From Gemmatimonadota bacterium (GTDB lineage: Bacteria > Gemmatimonadota > Gemmatimonadetes > Gemmatimonadales > GWC2-71-9): a DNA stretch of 64,000 bases. The notes beneath the pieces were generated by a model that was not told where the DNA came from, made no database searches, and saw only the letters and a program-made list of their open reading frames with translations. Below are positions 52,673 to 60,876 of the stretch, one piece after another. Positions within the stretch are counted from its first letter, which is position 1. Every line of letters starts with the position of its first letter. The stretch is from assembly GCA_009692115.1 (NCBI GenBank), contig SHZU01000010.1, positions 88,940 through 152,939 of the forward strand. Reading direction: 5' to 3'. The position numbers and the translations under genes are program-made.

Positions 52673-53622
52673 GTCGGCTTCGGCCGCCGGTTGCCGCTCG
52701 AGACGTACTGCCAGCCGAACCGCCCCTTGATGCAGAGGTTGCCCAGGGTCACCTCGTGGTCAAGCGGCGAGGTGACTTTGACGATTTCGTTGTCCTGGAC
52801 ATGGAGTTCAAGGTTGCAGCCGACCCCGCAGTAGGGACAGACGGTCTGGGTCATCGTTTGCCGGGACTCGTCCCAGGTGCCCGCCCGCCGGAGATCGTGT
52901 TCGGACTTGAACATCAACGCGCCGGTCGGGCACACCGCGATGCAGTTCCCGCAATAGACACAAGCCGATTTCGGCAACTCGACGGCGAACTCGGTCGAAA
53001 TCCTGGCATCGAAACCCCGTCCGGCCACGGTCAGCGCGAACGTGTTCTGATGATCCGTTCCGCAGGCTTCGACGCATTTGTAGCAGAGGATGCACTTCCC
53101 GTAGTCACGCACGTAGAGGTCGTTGTCGACCTTGACGGGTTGGGCCACGGTGGCGCGGTACGCCGGGTCCGGCGGCGCATGGTGCCCGGGCATCAAGTGG
53201 TCTCGATGACCGGCCGGCGCCGGCGGCGCGGGTGGGCCGTAGCGGTCCGGATCGGCCGCGTACTCGGCCAGCCACTCCCCGACGTCCGGCGTGGTCGAGA
53301 GGTCCACTGACGAAGCCAGGAACTCGAACACCATCTTCCGGCTGTGTTTGACGCGGTCGGAGTCGGTCTTCACCACCATGCCGGCTTCCACGGCCCGAGA
53401 GCAACTCGGCACCAGGACCCGGGAGCCCTCGACCTCGACCACACAGACCCGGCAGACATTGACCGGCCGGAGGGTCTCGAGATAGCACAACGTCGGGATG
53501 GTCCGGCCCAGCCGCTTTGAGGCCTCCAGGATGGTGGTGCCTTCGGGCGCCACCACTGTTTCGCCGTCGATCGTGAGTTCGACCAGGCGCCGGCGAGTTT
53601 CGAGTTGCACCAACGCGCTCAT
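52669..53622 (-). CDS. Formate dehydrogenase FeS subunit carrying the detached Mo/W-bis-MGD Fe4S4 domain
   Basis: This 317-residue electron-transfer protein starts with a [2Fe-2S] ferredoxin domain (VAPEGTTILEASKRLGRTIP; Cys in TLCYLETLRPVNVCRVC and LVPSCSRA). Two [4Fe-4S] motifs follow (KCILCYKCVEACGTDHQN and CVYCGNCIAVCPTGAL). The last ~50 residues are CPYCGVGCNLELHVQDN through GNLCIKGRFGWQYV, which is the Fe4S4 domain that normally opens the catalytic alpha subunit. The chain ends exactly where the separate catalytic gene takes up. It overlaps the flavoprotein subunit stop by four bases (ATGA). This protein would pass electrons from the molybdenum site to the FMN subunit. Confidence 0.92.
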   Translation of the reverse strand: MSALVQLETRRRLVELTIDGETVVAPEGTTILEASKRLGRTIPTLCYLETLRPVNVCRVCVVEVEGSRVLVPSCSRAVEAGMVVKTDSDRVKHSRKMVFEFLASSVDLSTTPDVGEWLAEYAADPDRYGPPAPPAPAGHRDHLMPGHHAPPDPAYRATVAQPVKVDNDLYVRDYGKCILCYKCVEACGTDHQNTFALTVAGRGFDARISTEFAVELPKSACVYCGNCIAVCPTGALMFKSEHDLRRAGTWDESRQTMTQTVCPYCGVGCNLELHVQDNEIVKVTSPLDHEVTLGNLCIKGRFGWQYVSSGNRRPKPT

Positions 53623-55499
53623 CCGGTCTGTGCTCCCGAAAAGAGGTGAAGCCGTTTGACCGCCGACTCGACGGCGGCATAGGCCGTTTGGCCCAACCCG
53701 CAGATCGAGGCGTCCTTCATGGCCAGCCCAATTTCCTCCAGCAACGCCAACTCGGTCTCGAGGCCGCCCCGGGCCCGGCCCGCCTTGAGGCGATGGAGCG
53801 CCTCCTCCTGGCGCACCGTCCCGACCCGACAGGGCACACACTGACCGCACGACTCGTCCCGGAAAAACGCCGCGATCCGGAGCACCACGTCCAGCATGTC
53901 CACCCGGTCGTCGAAGGCCATGATCACGCCGGAGCCTAACGTAGCGCCGGCCGCCCGGACCCCTTCAAACGTCAACGGCATATCTAACTCGTCGGGCCGG
54001 ACGAAGACCCCCGCTGCCCCGCCAAGCAACACCGCCTGGAGCGGGCGGCCGCCCGCGACGCCACCCGCCAGCGTGAGCAGATCGCGGAGGCTCGCGCCAA
54101 ACGGCACTTCGTAGACGCCGGGCCGTTCGACCCACCCGGACAGGCAGAACAGCCGCGGGCCGGTCGAGCCCTCGGTCCCGATGGCGGCGTAGGCACTGCC
54201 CCCGATCCGGAGGATCTCGAGCACGTTGACCAGGGTCTCGACGTTGTTCACCAAGGTGGGTTTGCCGAACAAGCCGGCCTGGAACGGAAACGGCGGCTTG
54301 TTCCGGGGCTCGCCCCGGAAGCCTTCGATCGAGTTGAAGATCGCGGTCTCTTCTCCGCAGATGTACGCCCCGGCGCCCTCGCGAATCTCGATCTCGAACC
54401 GGAAGCCCCGCCCCATCACGTTGGCTCCGAGGAGCCCAAGGCGCCGGGCCGCCTCGATAGCATGGGCTAACCGGGCCCGAGCCTCCGGGTACTCGCCCCG
54501 GAGGTAGATGAACCCCCGTTCCGACCCGGTGGCAAAGGCCGCGATGGTCATCGATTCGACGATCGCGAACGGGTCGCCCTCCATCAGGGCTCGGTCCTTG
54601 AACGTGCCCGGCTCCGATTCGTCCGCATTGCAAATCACATAGTGGGGACGAACCCCCTGCCCCGCGACCGCGGCCCATTTCCGCCCGGTCGGGAACGCGG
54701 CGCCGCCCCGGCCGGCCAGCTTGGCGTCCGTCACCTCGCGGATCACCGCCTCGGGACCGATCTCAAGGGCCCGCCGAAGACCGAGATATCCACCGTGCGC
54801 CCGGTAGTCATCGAGACTCGCCGGATCGACGACGTCGACCCGCCGAAGTAACCGAAGGTCGGGGTCTCCCGCTTGGGGAATCCGGATTCGATTCGGACCG
54901 GCCGGACCGGCGCCGCCCGTAAGCACCGCGAGCGCCTGGGCCGCCGTCACCGGCCCGAACAGCCGCGCCACCGGGGTTGGCCCCGCCTCCGTCAGCAGCG
55001 CCGCGGGGGCGTGATCGCAGAGTCCGAGGCACGGACTCCGCATCCAGGCGGTTGCCTCGGGGATGGTATGGTGAGTGCCGTCCGGACCATGGTAGGCCGG
55101 CCCGGCCTCCTGCTCCACCGTCCGGCAAAGGGTATCCCCACCCTGGCCACGGCAGCCGATGTCATCGCAGAGGTGCAGGACCCGTCGAGGGCGGGGCACG
55201 GTCGACAGGAGCCCGTAGAACGTGGCCACCCCGAAGATATCGGCCGGGGGCACCGTTAGGCGCTCGGCGAGGTAGTTGAGGGCGCCCTCGCTGATCCAGC
55301 CGATCCGCGACTGGACGGCATGGAGAGCCGGAAGCAGCCGATGCCGTTCGGCGCGGGCCTGGTGCCCGCCCGCCGCCGTGTGGGCGTCACGGGGTTGCCG
55401 GGCGCCGCCGTCCCACCCGCTCGTCGGCGGGCCGAGATGGGCATCCACCGCGTCCCGCTCGTCCGGGGTGGCGACGGCCTTGAGAAGATGAAGGTCCAC
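53619..55499 (-). CDS. NAD-reducing diaphorase subunit of formate dehydrogenase (NuoE–NuoF fusion)
   Basis: This 626-residue fusion has a NuoE-like thioredoxin-fold [2Fe-2S] domain first (residues ~50-200; LHLCDDIGCRGQG and MRSPCLGLCDHAPA). A NuoF-like module follows, with the FMN/NADH sites in LAGRGGAAFPTGRKWAAV, CNADESEPGTFKDRALM and GAGAYICGEETA. The [4Fe-4S] site is DESCGQCVPCRVGT. It takes electrons from formate via the FeS subunit and reduces NAD+. The start is GTG 55499 with GGAG upstream, seven bases after the catalytic subunit stop. The arrangement matches cytosolic NAD-dependent molybdenum formate dehydrogenases of the FdsB type. Confidence 0.94.
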   Translation of the reverse strand: MDLHLLKAVATPDERDAVDAHLGPPTSGWDGGARQPRDAHTAAGGHQARAERHRLLPALHAVQSRIGWISEGALNYLAERLTVPPADIFGVATFYGLLSTVPRPRRVLHLCDDIGCRGQGGDTLCRTVEQEAGPAYHGPDGTHHTIPEATAWMRSPCLGLCDHAPAALLTEAGPTPVARLFGPVTAAQALAVLTGGAGPAGPNRIRIPQAGDPDLRLLRRVDVVDPASLDDYRAHGGYLGLRRALEIGPEAVIREVTDAKLAGRGGAAFPTGRKWAAVAGQGVRPHYVICNADESEPGTFKDRALMEGDPFAIVESMTIAAFATGSERGFIYLRGEYPEARARLAHAIEAARRLGLLGANVMGRGFRFEIEIREGAGAYICGEETAIFNSIEGFRGEPRNKPPFPFQAGLFGKPTLVNNVETLVNVLEILRIGGSAYAAIGTEGSTGPRLFCLSGWVERPGVYEVPFGASLRDLLTLAGGVAGGRPLQAVLLGGAAGVFVRPDELDMPLTFEGVRAAGATLGSGVIMAFDDRVDMLDVVLRIAAFFRDESCGQCVPCRVGTVRQEEALHRLKAGRARGGLETELALLEEIGLAMKDASICGLGQTAYAAVESAVKRLHLFSGAQTG

Positions 55500-55506
55500 G
55501 GCGCTC

Positions 55507-57405
55507 CTACGGGGTCATCGGTTCGAGCCGGACCGCGCAGGCCTTGAACTCGGCCGTCCCGGACTTCGGGTCGGTGGCATCGATCGTGAGGACGTTGGTT
55601 TTGACCTCGTCCTGGAAATGAAGCGTCATGAACACCAGCCCGGCCCGAAGACTCGGGTCGATCCGGGCCGGGGCGACCACTGCCCCTCGCCGCGAGGTAA
55701 CTCGGACCGCCGCGCCGTCCACCAAGCCAAGCATCGCGGCGTCCTCGGGCGAGAGATCAACCGATTCCCCCCGCCGAAGCGGCGACGCGTAACCGGCGGT
55801 CTGCACCCCGGTATTGTACGAATCGAGCCGGCGGCCCGTGGTCAGCTGGAACGGGTACTCCGCGTCGGGCATCTCCACCGGCGGGTCATGCTCCACCACC
55901 GAGAACGGCGCCGCCGGACCGTCCCGCGGTTCCTTCCAGAGTCGGCTGTGGAGATAGGTCTCCCCCGGGTGGCTTTCATCGTAGCAGGGCCAGTGGAGGC
56001 CGCCGGCTTGCTCGAGCCGCTGGTAGCTCATCCCGGCCAACATCGGGGCCAGCGACCGGACCTCGTTCCAGACCGCCTCACCGGTCGGATGGCCCCAGTC
56101 GTGACCGAGCCGACGGGCAATCTCGCCGATGATCCACTGGTCGTCGCGGGCGTTGCCGGGCGGCTCCAGGGCTTTCCGGACCCGCTGGACCCGCCGCTCG
56201 CTGTTGGTCACGGTTCCTTCGGATTCGCACCAACTCGACGACGCCGGAAGCACCACGTGGGCAAACTCTGCCGTCTTGGTGAGAAAAATATCCTGGACCA
56301 CCAAGTGATCGAGCCCGGCCAACAGGCGCTCCGTCCGGCCCTGATCGGCTTCCGACTGGGCCGGGTTTTCGCCGATGGCGTACACCGCCCGGAGTTCCCC
56401 GTGTTCCATGGCCTCGAACATCTGGGTCAAGTTCAGTCCGTAGGTCGGCGCCATGTCGATGCCCCAGGCCCGGTCGAATTTCGCCTTGACCGCCGGGTCC
56501 TTCGTCCAGTCCTGGAAGCCGGCCAGACGGTTGGGGATGGCCCCCATGTCGCCCCCGCCCTGGACGTTGTTTTGGCCGCGAAGGGGATTGACGCCCGAGC
56601 CATGCCGGCCGACATGCCCGGTCAGCAGGGCAAGATTGATCAGGGCGAGGACATTGTCGACCGCGTTGTGGTGCTCGGTAATGCCTAACGTCCAGCAGAT
56701 GACCGCCCGGTCGGCCCGGGCATAGGCTTCCGCCGCGCGGGCAATGACATCCGCCGGCACGCCGGTAATCGCCTCGGCATAGGCCAGGGTGTACCTCTCG
56801 ACCGAATCCCGGTAGGCGTCAAAGTGTTCGGTGGCCCGGCGGATGAACGCCTCGTTGGCGAGCCCCTGGTGGATGATCTCCCGGGCCATGGCGTTGGCCA
56901 GCGCGATGTCGGTGCCGACGTGGAGCCCGAGCCAGGCGTCGGCCCACTGCGCGGAGGTGGTCCGGCGCGGATCGACGACGACGAGCGCGGCTCCCCGGCG
57001 GAGGGCCTTCAGGACATGATGAAAAAAGATCGGGTGGTTTTCGCGGGCGTTCGCGCCCCAGAGGAAGACGACGTCGGTCTCTTCCACTTCCCGGTAGGTG
57101 TTGGTACCCCCACCGGCGCCGAACACCGTCGCCAGACCGACGACGCTAGGAGCGTGTCACGTTCGGTTGCAGCTGTCGATGTTATGGGTCCCAAAGGCAA
57201 CCCGAGTCAATTTCGACGCCAGGAAATTCATCTCGTTGCTGGCCTTCGAACAACTCATGGTTGCCAGGGCATCCCCGCCGTATTGCGCCTTGGCCCGCCG
57301 GAACCCCTCCGCGGCGCGATCGAGCGCCTCATCCCATGTGGCGACCCGAAGGACCCCGTGCTCCCGAACCATCGGTTCGGTAATCCGGCTCAGTGGCTTT
57401 CCCAT
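55507..57405 (-). CDS. fdhA: Formate dehydrogenase catalytic subunit, probable selenoprotein (in-frame UGA = Sec83)
   Basis: This is a 632-residue molybdopterin oxidoreductase if the TGA at 57159-57157 is read as selenocysteine. Around it the protein reads HNIDSCNRT-U-HAPSVVGLATVFGAG, the place where formate dehydrogenases have Cys or Sec followed by His. A hairpin starting 12 bases downstream matches bacterial SECIS structure. After it come VVFLWGANARENHP, VVVDPRRTTSAQWAD, LTGHVGRHGSGVNPLRGQNN and the dinucleotide-binding C-domain (FQLTTGRRLDSYNTGVQT). The usual N-terminal Fe4S4 domain is missing and sits in the gene at 52669-53622. ATG 57405 has GGAG nine bases upstream; ATG 57420 is the alternative. 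A nonsense pseudogene reading is the competing view. Confidence 0.88.
57127..57145 (-). promoter_or_regulatory. Bacterial SECIS hairpin downstream of the fdhA UGA
   Basis: On the minus strand a 7-base-pair stem (CGTCGTC with GGCGACG) closes a GGTCT apical loop. The GGT codon begins exactly 18 bases after the UGA, the same distance as the GGU of the E. coli fdhF SECIS loop, which also reads GGUCU. The E. coli values come from general knowledge of fdhF. SelB recognises this loop, so the hairpin is strong support for selenocysteine insertion. Confidence 0.82.
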
Positions 57406-57494
57406 ACTGGCTGTCTCCATGGTGACGAGGCCGCTTAACCTGGGGAACCGGCCTCTGCGGAAATATGCGGCGCCGGGGTGGGACGGCACAAGGA

Positions 57495-57920
57495 TCAGCC
57501 GGCTTCGTCGTACGAGGTCTTGATCCATCCCCGGAGCGTGGCGTCCACTTCGGCCGCTGAACCGACCCGGGTCGTGTAGCGGCACATGCCGGCGGGGGGC
57601 ATCTCCTTGAGCCGGGAATCGGCCGGGAGCGATTTGACCGCGAGCCCTACTTCGATGGCCGTCTTGGTCTTCGGACCGACCCCGACAAACTGCTTCTTTC
57701 GCCGGTAGCTGAGGGAGCCCTTCTTCGGGGCCGCCGCGGCGCTCTGGCCATCGGACTTGAGCGCGAGGTGGACCACCATGTTGGCTTGGCCGTGGCCGAG
57801 CTCGAATTTCTCCATCAACATCGACCGAAGCTCGCCATGCTTGGTGAGCCCGCTCTTGGTGAGGAGCTTGGCAAAGTCGGGCAGCGTCTTCCCGGTCTTC
57901 GCCTCGATGTTCTTGAGCAT
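57495..57920 (-). CDS. DUF4287/DUF5655 domain protein
   Basis: This 141-residue protein has an N-terminal DUF4287-like helical part, LKNIEAKTGKTLPDFAKLL followed by SGLTKHGELRSMLMEKF and LGHGQANMVVHLAL. The C-terminal DUF5655-like part has YRRKKQFVGVGPKTKTAIEV and MPPAGMCRYTTRVGSAAEVD. No signal peptide, membrane segment or catalytic motif is recognised. It lies upstream of fdhA on the same strand with about 90 bases between the coding regions, so co-transcription is possible but no functional link is known. Such small proteins are widespread and uncharacterised. Confidence 0.8.
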   Translation of the reverse strand: MLKNIEAKTGKTLPDFAKLLTKSGLTKHGELRSMLMEKFELGHGQANMVVHLALKSDGQSAAAAPKKGSLSYRRKKQFVGVGPKTKTAIEVGLAVKSLPADSRLKEMPPAGMCRYTTRVGSAAEVDATLRGWIKTSYDEAG

Positions 57921-58156
57921 CGTCAGAACCGTCTTGTCCAGGTCAGCCCCGGGTCGCTCCTTCCAGGGGCCAGTATGCGCTCCGGCTCTTGGCCGGCGTC
58001 ATGATGGGGGTCAGCACCGAGAACACCGCATCAATGAACCGGGTCAGAATGGGAGGTTTCCCGCGTTCGACCACCGCTTAGAGGGTCGCCGCGATGAAGT
58101 CACCGCCCTGGCGCATCGACTTCGCTGTCCTTGGGCCAGAGGGACTGAACCGAAGA
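57921..58156. other. Intergenic region with a short possible decayed reading frame
   Basis: These 236 bases lie between the DUF4287 gene and the D-aminoacylase gene. The minus strand encodes a short frame of about 42 residues containing ILTRFIDAVFSVLTPIMTPA and SAYWPLEGATRG, which looks protein-like but matches no family I can name. A few codons upstream a second frame ends RQGGDFIAATL. These may be remnants of a decayed gene. No terminator or RNA gene is seen. Confidence 0.35.
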
Positions 58157-59782
58157 CTACCGCCGCGCCCGGAGGTACCGGCCGGGAGACTTGCCGGTCA
58201 ATTCGCCGTTCATCAACACAGCCTGGCCGTTCACAAAAACGTCCCGGACGCCGACCGGCATCTTGGCCGGCTCGTCCCAGGTCGAGCGATCGATGATCGT
58301 CCGCGGATCGAAGATCACCAAGTCGGCTGCCTGGCCCTCGGCGATCCGGCCCCGGTCGCGGAGCCCGCTGAAATCGGCCGGCAGCGAGGTCATCTTGCGA
58401 ACGGCTTCCTCGAGGGTCAGCACCTTGGTTTCCCGGACATAGTGGCCCAGAACCCTCGGGAATGTCCCGGTCGAGCGCGGATGCCCCATCTGGTCGGACT
58501 TGCCGTCGGCGTACCCGCCGTCACTCGCGATCATGTTCCAGGGTTGGACCAGCAAATCGCGGAGATCCTTCTCCTTGATGGCGCCGAGGGTTATGCCGAC
58601 CGGCTTGGTGCTGGCCATGATCAAGTCGGCCACGGCGTCGAAGCGGTCCTTTTTCTCGCGCGTCGCGATTTCTGAGAGATACCGGCCAACCAGCGCCGGC
58701 CGCTCCGAACTCGTGGTAACCCGCATGGCCGTGTAGCCGGTGGCTTTGAGCCAGGCAAACCCGCCGTCCACGCCGTTCTCGCTGGCCTCTTTGATCTTGG
58801 CGCGAGTGGCTGGGTCTTTGAGCGCCGCCTTGAGGTCGAAGCCGGCCTGGCCCCGCAGTTCTTTGGGTAGCACGATGATCCCGGTCAACGCCGAGGTGGC
58901 GGCCCCGTCGTAGGGGTACTGATCGGACACCGCATCGACGCCCCGGAGCCGCGCCGCGTTCACCATCTTGATGACCTCTTGGATCTTCCCCTCGTTCTCG
59001 AGCCCGACGGCCTTCTCATGGCCAATCTTGGGGGCCACCCCGGCCCGCTCGCCGATCTCGATGCACTCCTGGTCGGACCAGAGAAACCGCTTGACCGGGT
59101 CGCGAACATGAGAATCGTAAACCCCGCGATACGGTGCGACGACCCGGGCCAGCTCCACCACTTCCTCGGTAGTGGAGAACATCCCGGGTTCGTACATCAG
59201 GCCGCTCGAGAGCCCAACGGCTCCGAGCTCCATCCCTTCCTTAACCATGGCCTTCATCCGGTCGAGCTCATCGGCCGTGGGCGGTCGTTGCGGGTTGCTC
59301 ATCACGGCCCGGCGCACCGCGTTGTGCCCAACGTAGAGGGCCACGTTGGTTCCGGCTCCTTGCGTGGCGAGCGCCGTCACGACCCGCTTCATCATGTCCG
59401 GCGCGTATCCGCCGTCCGGCCCGCCTAGCACCGTGGTGACGCCCTGCCGCACGGCGCCCTCGTTCCAGCGCCGCTCCGCTCCGATGATCGCGTCCACCGT
59501 GTGCGAATGAACGTCGATGAACCCGGGTGCGAGGACCAGCCCCGCCGCCCGAACCCGCAGTCTGGTCGGACGGGTGCCCAACGCGCCCGGCTTGGCCACG
59601 ACGGTGATCCACCCGTTCTGGACTCCGACATCACCGAAGTAGCCGGGCTGGCCCGACCCATCGACGATCCGGGCCCCGGCAATGATGACATCGAGCGAAT
59701 CGGTCATCGCAGGAACCCGCTGCGCCGCCGCGGGCAGCGACAGGCCAGCCATCGCGGCGAAATGGATCAGGATGCGAGGCAT
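58157..59782 (-). CDS. Secreted N-acyl-D-amino-acid deacylase (D-aminoacylase family)
   Basis: This 541-residue amidohydrolase has a signal peptide (ILIHFAAMAGLSLPAAAQ). Its beta domain reads VIIAGARIVDGSGQPGYFGD and the metal motif is PGFIDVHSHTVDAI. AVGLSSGLMYEPGMFSTTEE, RGVYDSHVRDP, IGHEKAVGLEN (metal region) and MIASDGGYADGKS (catalytic Asp) follow. HPRSTGTFPRVLGHYVRE is the D-aminoacylase signature also present in the fusion at 30641-33868. It should hydrolyse N-acyl-D-amino acids or D-amino-acid dipeptides. Its ATG overlaps the 3' end of the upstream PLP enzyme gene by 16 bases, so they are co-translated. Confidence 0.93.
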   Translation of the reverse strand: MPRILIHFAAMAGLSLPAAAQRVPAMTDSLDVIIAGARIVDGSGQPGYFGDVGVQNGWITVVAKPGALGTRPTRLRVRAAGLVLAPGFIDVHSHTVDAIIGAERRWNEGAVRQGVTTVLGGPDGGYAPDMMKRVVTALATQGAGTNVALYVGHNAVRRAVMSNPQRPPTADELDRMKAMVKEGMELGAVGLSSGLMYEPGMFSTTEEVVELARVVAPYRGVYDSHVRDPVKRFLWSDQECIEIGERAGVAPKIGHEKAVGLENEGKIQEVIKMVNAARLRGVDAVSDQYPYDGAATSALTGIIVLPKELRGQAGFDLKAALKDPATRAKIKEASENGVDGGFAWLKATGYTAMRVTTSSERPALVGRYLSEIATREKKDRFDAVADLIMASTKPVGITLGAIKEKDLRDLLVQPWNMIASDGGYADGKSDQMGHPRSTGTFPRVLGHYVRETKVLTLEEAVRKMTSLPADFSGLRDRGRIAEGQAADLVIFDPRTIIDRSTWDEPAKMPVGVRDVFVNGQAVLMNGELTGKSPGRYLRARR

Positions 59783-60873
59783 CGTTCGAACTCCAGTTGG
59801 TCAATGGCGGCCTCGGTGCACACGACCAGCACGATGCTGGCCGGACCCAAGGCAAGGTGGTCTTTCAACCCGCGGCAAGCGGGGTCTTCCATGATGGCCA
59901 GGAGCCCGCCGGTGGTGGCCGCCCCGGAATTCCCGGCCTCGATCGCCGGCTCACCGGGAGCGGCGCGATAAAGGAGCCGCACGGCCTCTTCGGCATAGCG
60001 GTCGTCGATGGCCAGGACTGCGTCAACGCCGCGCCGGATATTGGGCCAGGACGGGAGCGACACCTCGCCGCAATTGAGGCACGCCATCGTCGTCTGGCGA
60101 TTCCCGGTCGCCTCGATCGGCCGACCACCCGGGGCCAGCAGCGATTCGGTGAGACACGCCCCTTCCGCCGGTTCGACCCCAACGACCCTCGGGCCGTCGG
60201 CTCGGGACCGGAAGTGATCGACTCCGGCGTGGAGGATGCCGCCGACCCCGCCCGGGATCAGCACCGGGTCCGGTGCCGGCCACCGGTGCTCGGCCAGTTG
60301 CTCGTCGATCTCCTGATAAAGGGTCCGGTAGCCCTCGACCACCAGGGGCGGAATTTCGAGATACCCCTCGTACCCGACATCGGAGATGATCTGCCAACCC
60401 CGCTCCCGGCTGACCCGGTCGCACTCCCGTACGGCATCCTCGTAGGTACCGTCCACCAGGACGACCGTAGCGCCCTCGCCCCGGATGTTCTCGATCCGAG
60501 CCGGCGCGGCGTGGGCCGGCAGGAAGATCACGCACGGCACCTTCATCAGCCGCGCCGACCAGGCCACCGCCCGCCCATGGTTCCCTTCACTCGCGGTGGA
60601 GACGGTATCGAACGAACCAGGACGGAGCTCGAGCAAGCGGTGGAGCGCCCACGATCCGCCCAGCCCCTTGAAGGCTTTGAGACCAAAGCGAGTTCCCTCG
60701 TATTTGACGTAGAGATCGCCGATGCCGAGCCGGTGGGCCAAAGCCGTCCGCCGAATCAACGGCGTAGGCGCGTAGCCGGCCAGGCTCCGGTGAAACGCCC
60801 GGACGCCATCCGGCACCGGTGCCGGAAGCGCGCCCGGCTCGCGATAGGAATTGAGGACGAACCGGGTGGTCAC
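59767..60873 (-). CDS. Diaminopropionate ammonia-lyase-like PLP enzyme
   Basis: This 368-residue fold-type II PLP enzyme has the Schiff-base Lys in RFGLKAFKGLGGSWAL, the phosphate/substrate loop TVSTASEGNHGRAVAW (the Asn-Gly-His motif) and the glycine loop VLIPGGVGGILHAGV. TTMACLNCGEVSLPSWP and AGNSGAATTGGLLAIM fit diaminopropionate ammonia-lyases better than threonine dehydratase or cysteine synthase. The reaction would be 2,3-diaminopropionate to pyruvate plus two ammonia; DpaL enzymes accept both D and L forms and D-serine. GTG 60873 lies three bases after the cyclodeaminase-like gene. It forms a three-gene unit with that gene and a D-aminoacylase. Confidence 0.9.
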   Translation of the reverse strand: MTTRFVLNSYREPGALPAPVPDGVRAFHRSLAGYAPTPLIRRTALAHRLGIGDLYVKYEGTRFGLKAFKGLGGSWALHRLLELRPGSFDTVSTASEGNHGRAVAWSARLMKVPCVIFLPAHAAPARIENIRGEGATVVLVDGTYEDAVRECDRVSRERGWQIISDVGYEGYLEIPPLVVEGYRTLYQEIDEQLAEHRWPAPDPVLIPGGVGGILHAGVDHFRSRADGPRVVGVEPAEGACLTESLLAPGGRPIEATGNRQTTMACLNCGEVSLPSWPNIRRGVDAVLAIDDRYAEEAVRLLYRAAPGEPAIEAGNSGAATTGGLLAIMEDPACRGLKDHLALGPASIVLVVCTEAAIDQLEFERCLAS

Positions 60874-60876
60874 CGC

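Noticed and set aside
5400..56692. Recurring word GTTAGGC/GCCTAAC (about 13 copies), often giving TTA-GGC Leu-Gly codons
   Set aside because: A rough base-composition estimate gives around seven copies by chance, and some copies lie in other frames, so the excess is too small to call a motif by eye.
57157..57159. TGA within fdhA read as a nonsense mutation or frameshift
   Set aside because: Both flanking parts are in one frame, the position equals the Cys/Sec site, and a hairpin matching a bacterial SECIS follows at the right distance; no other defect is seen.
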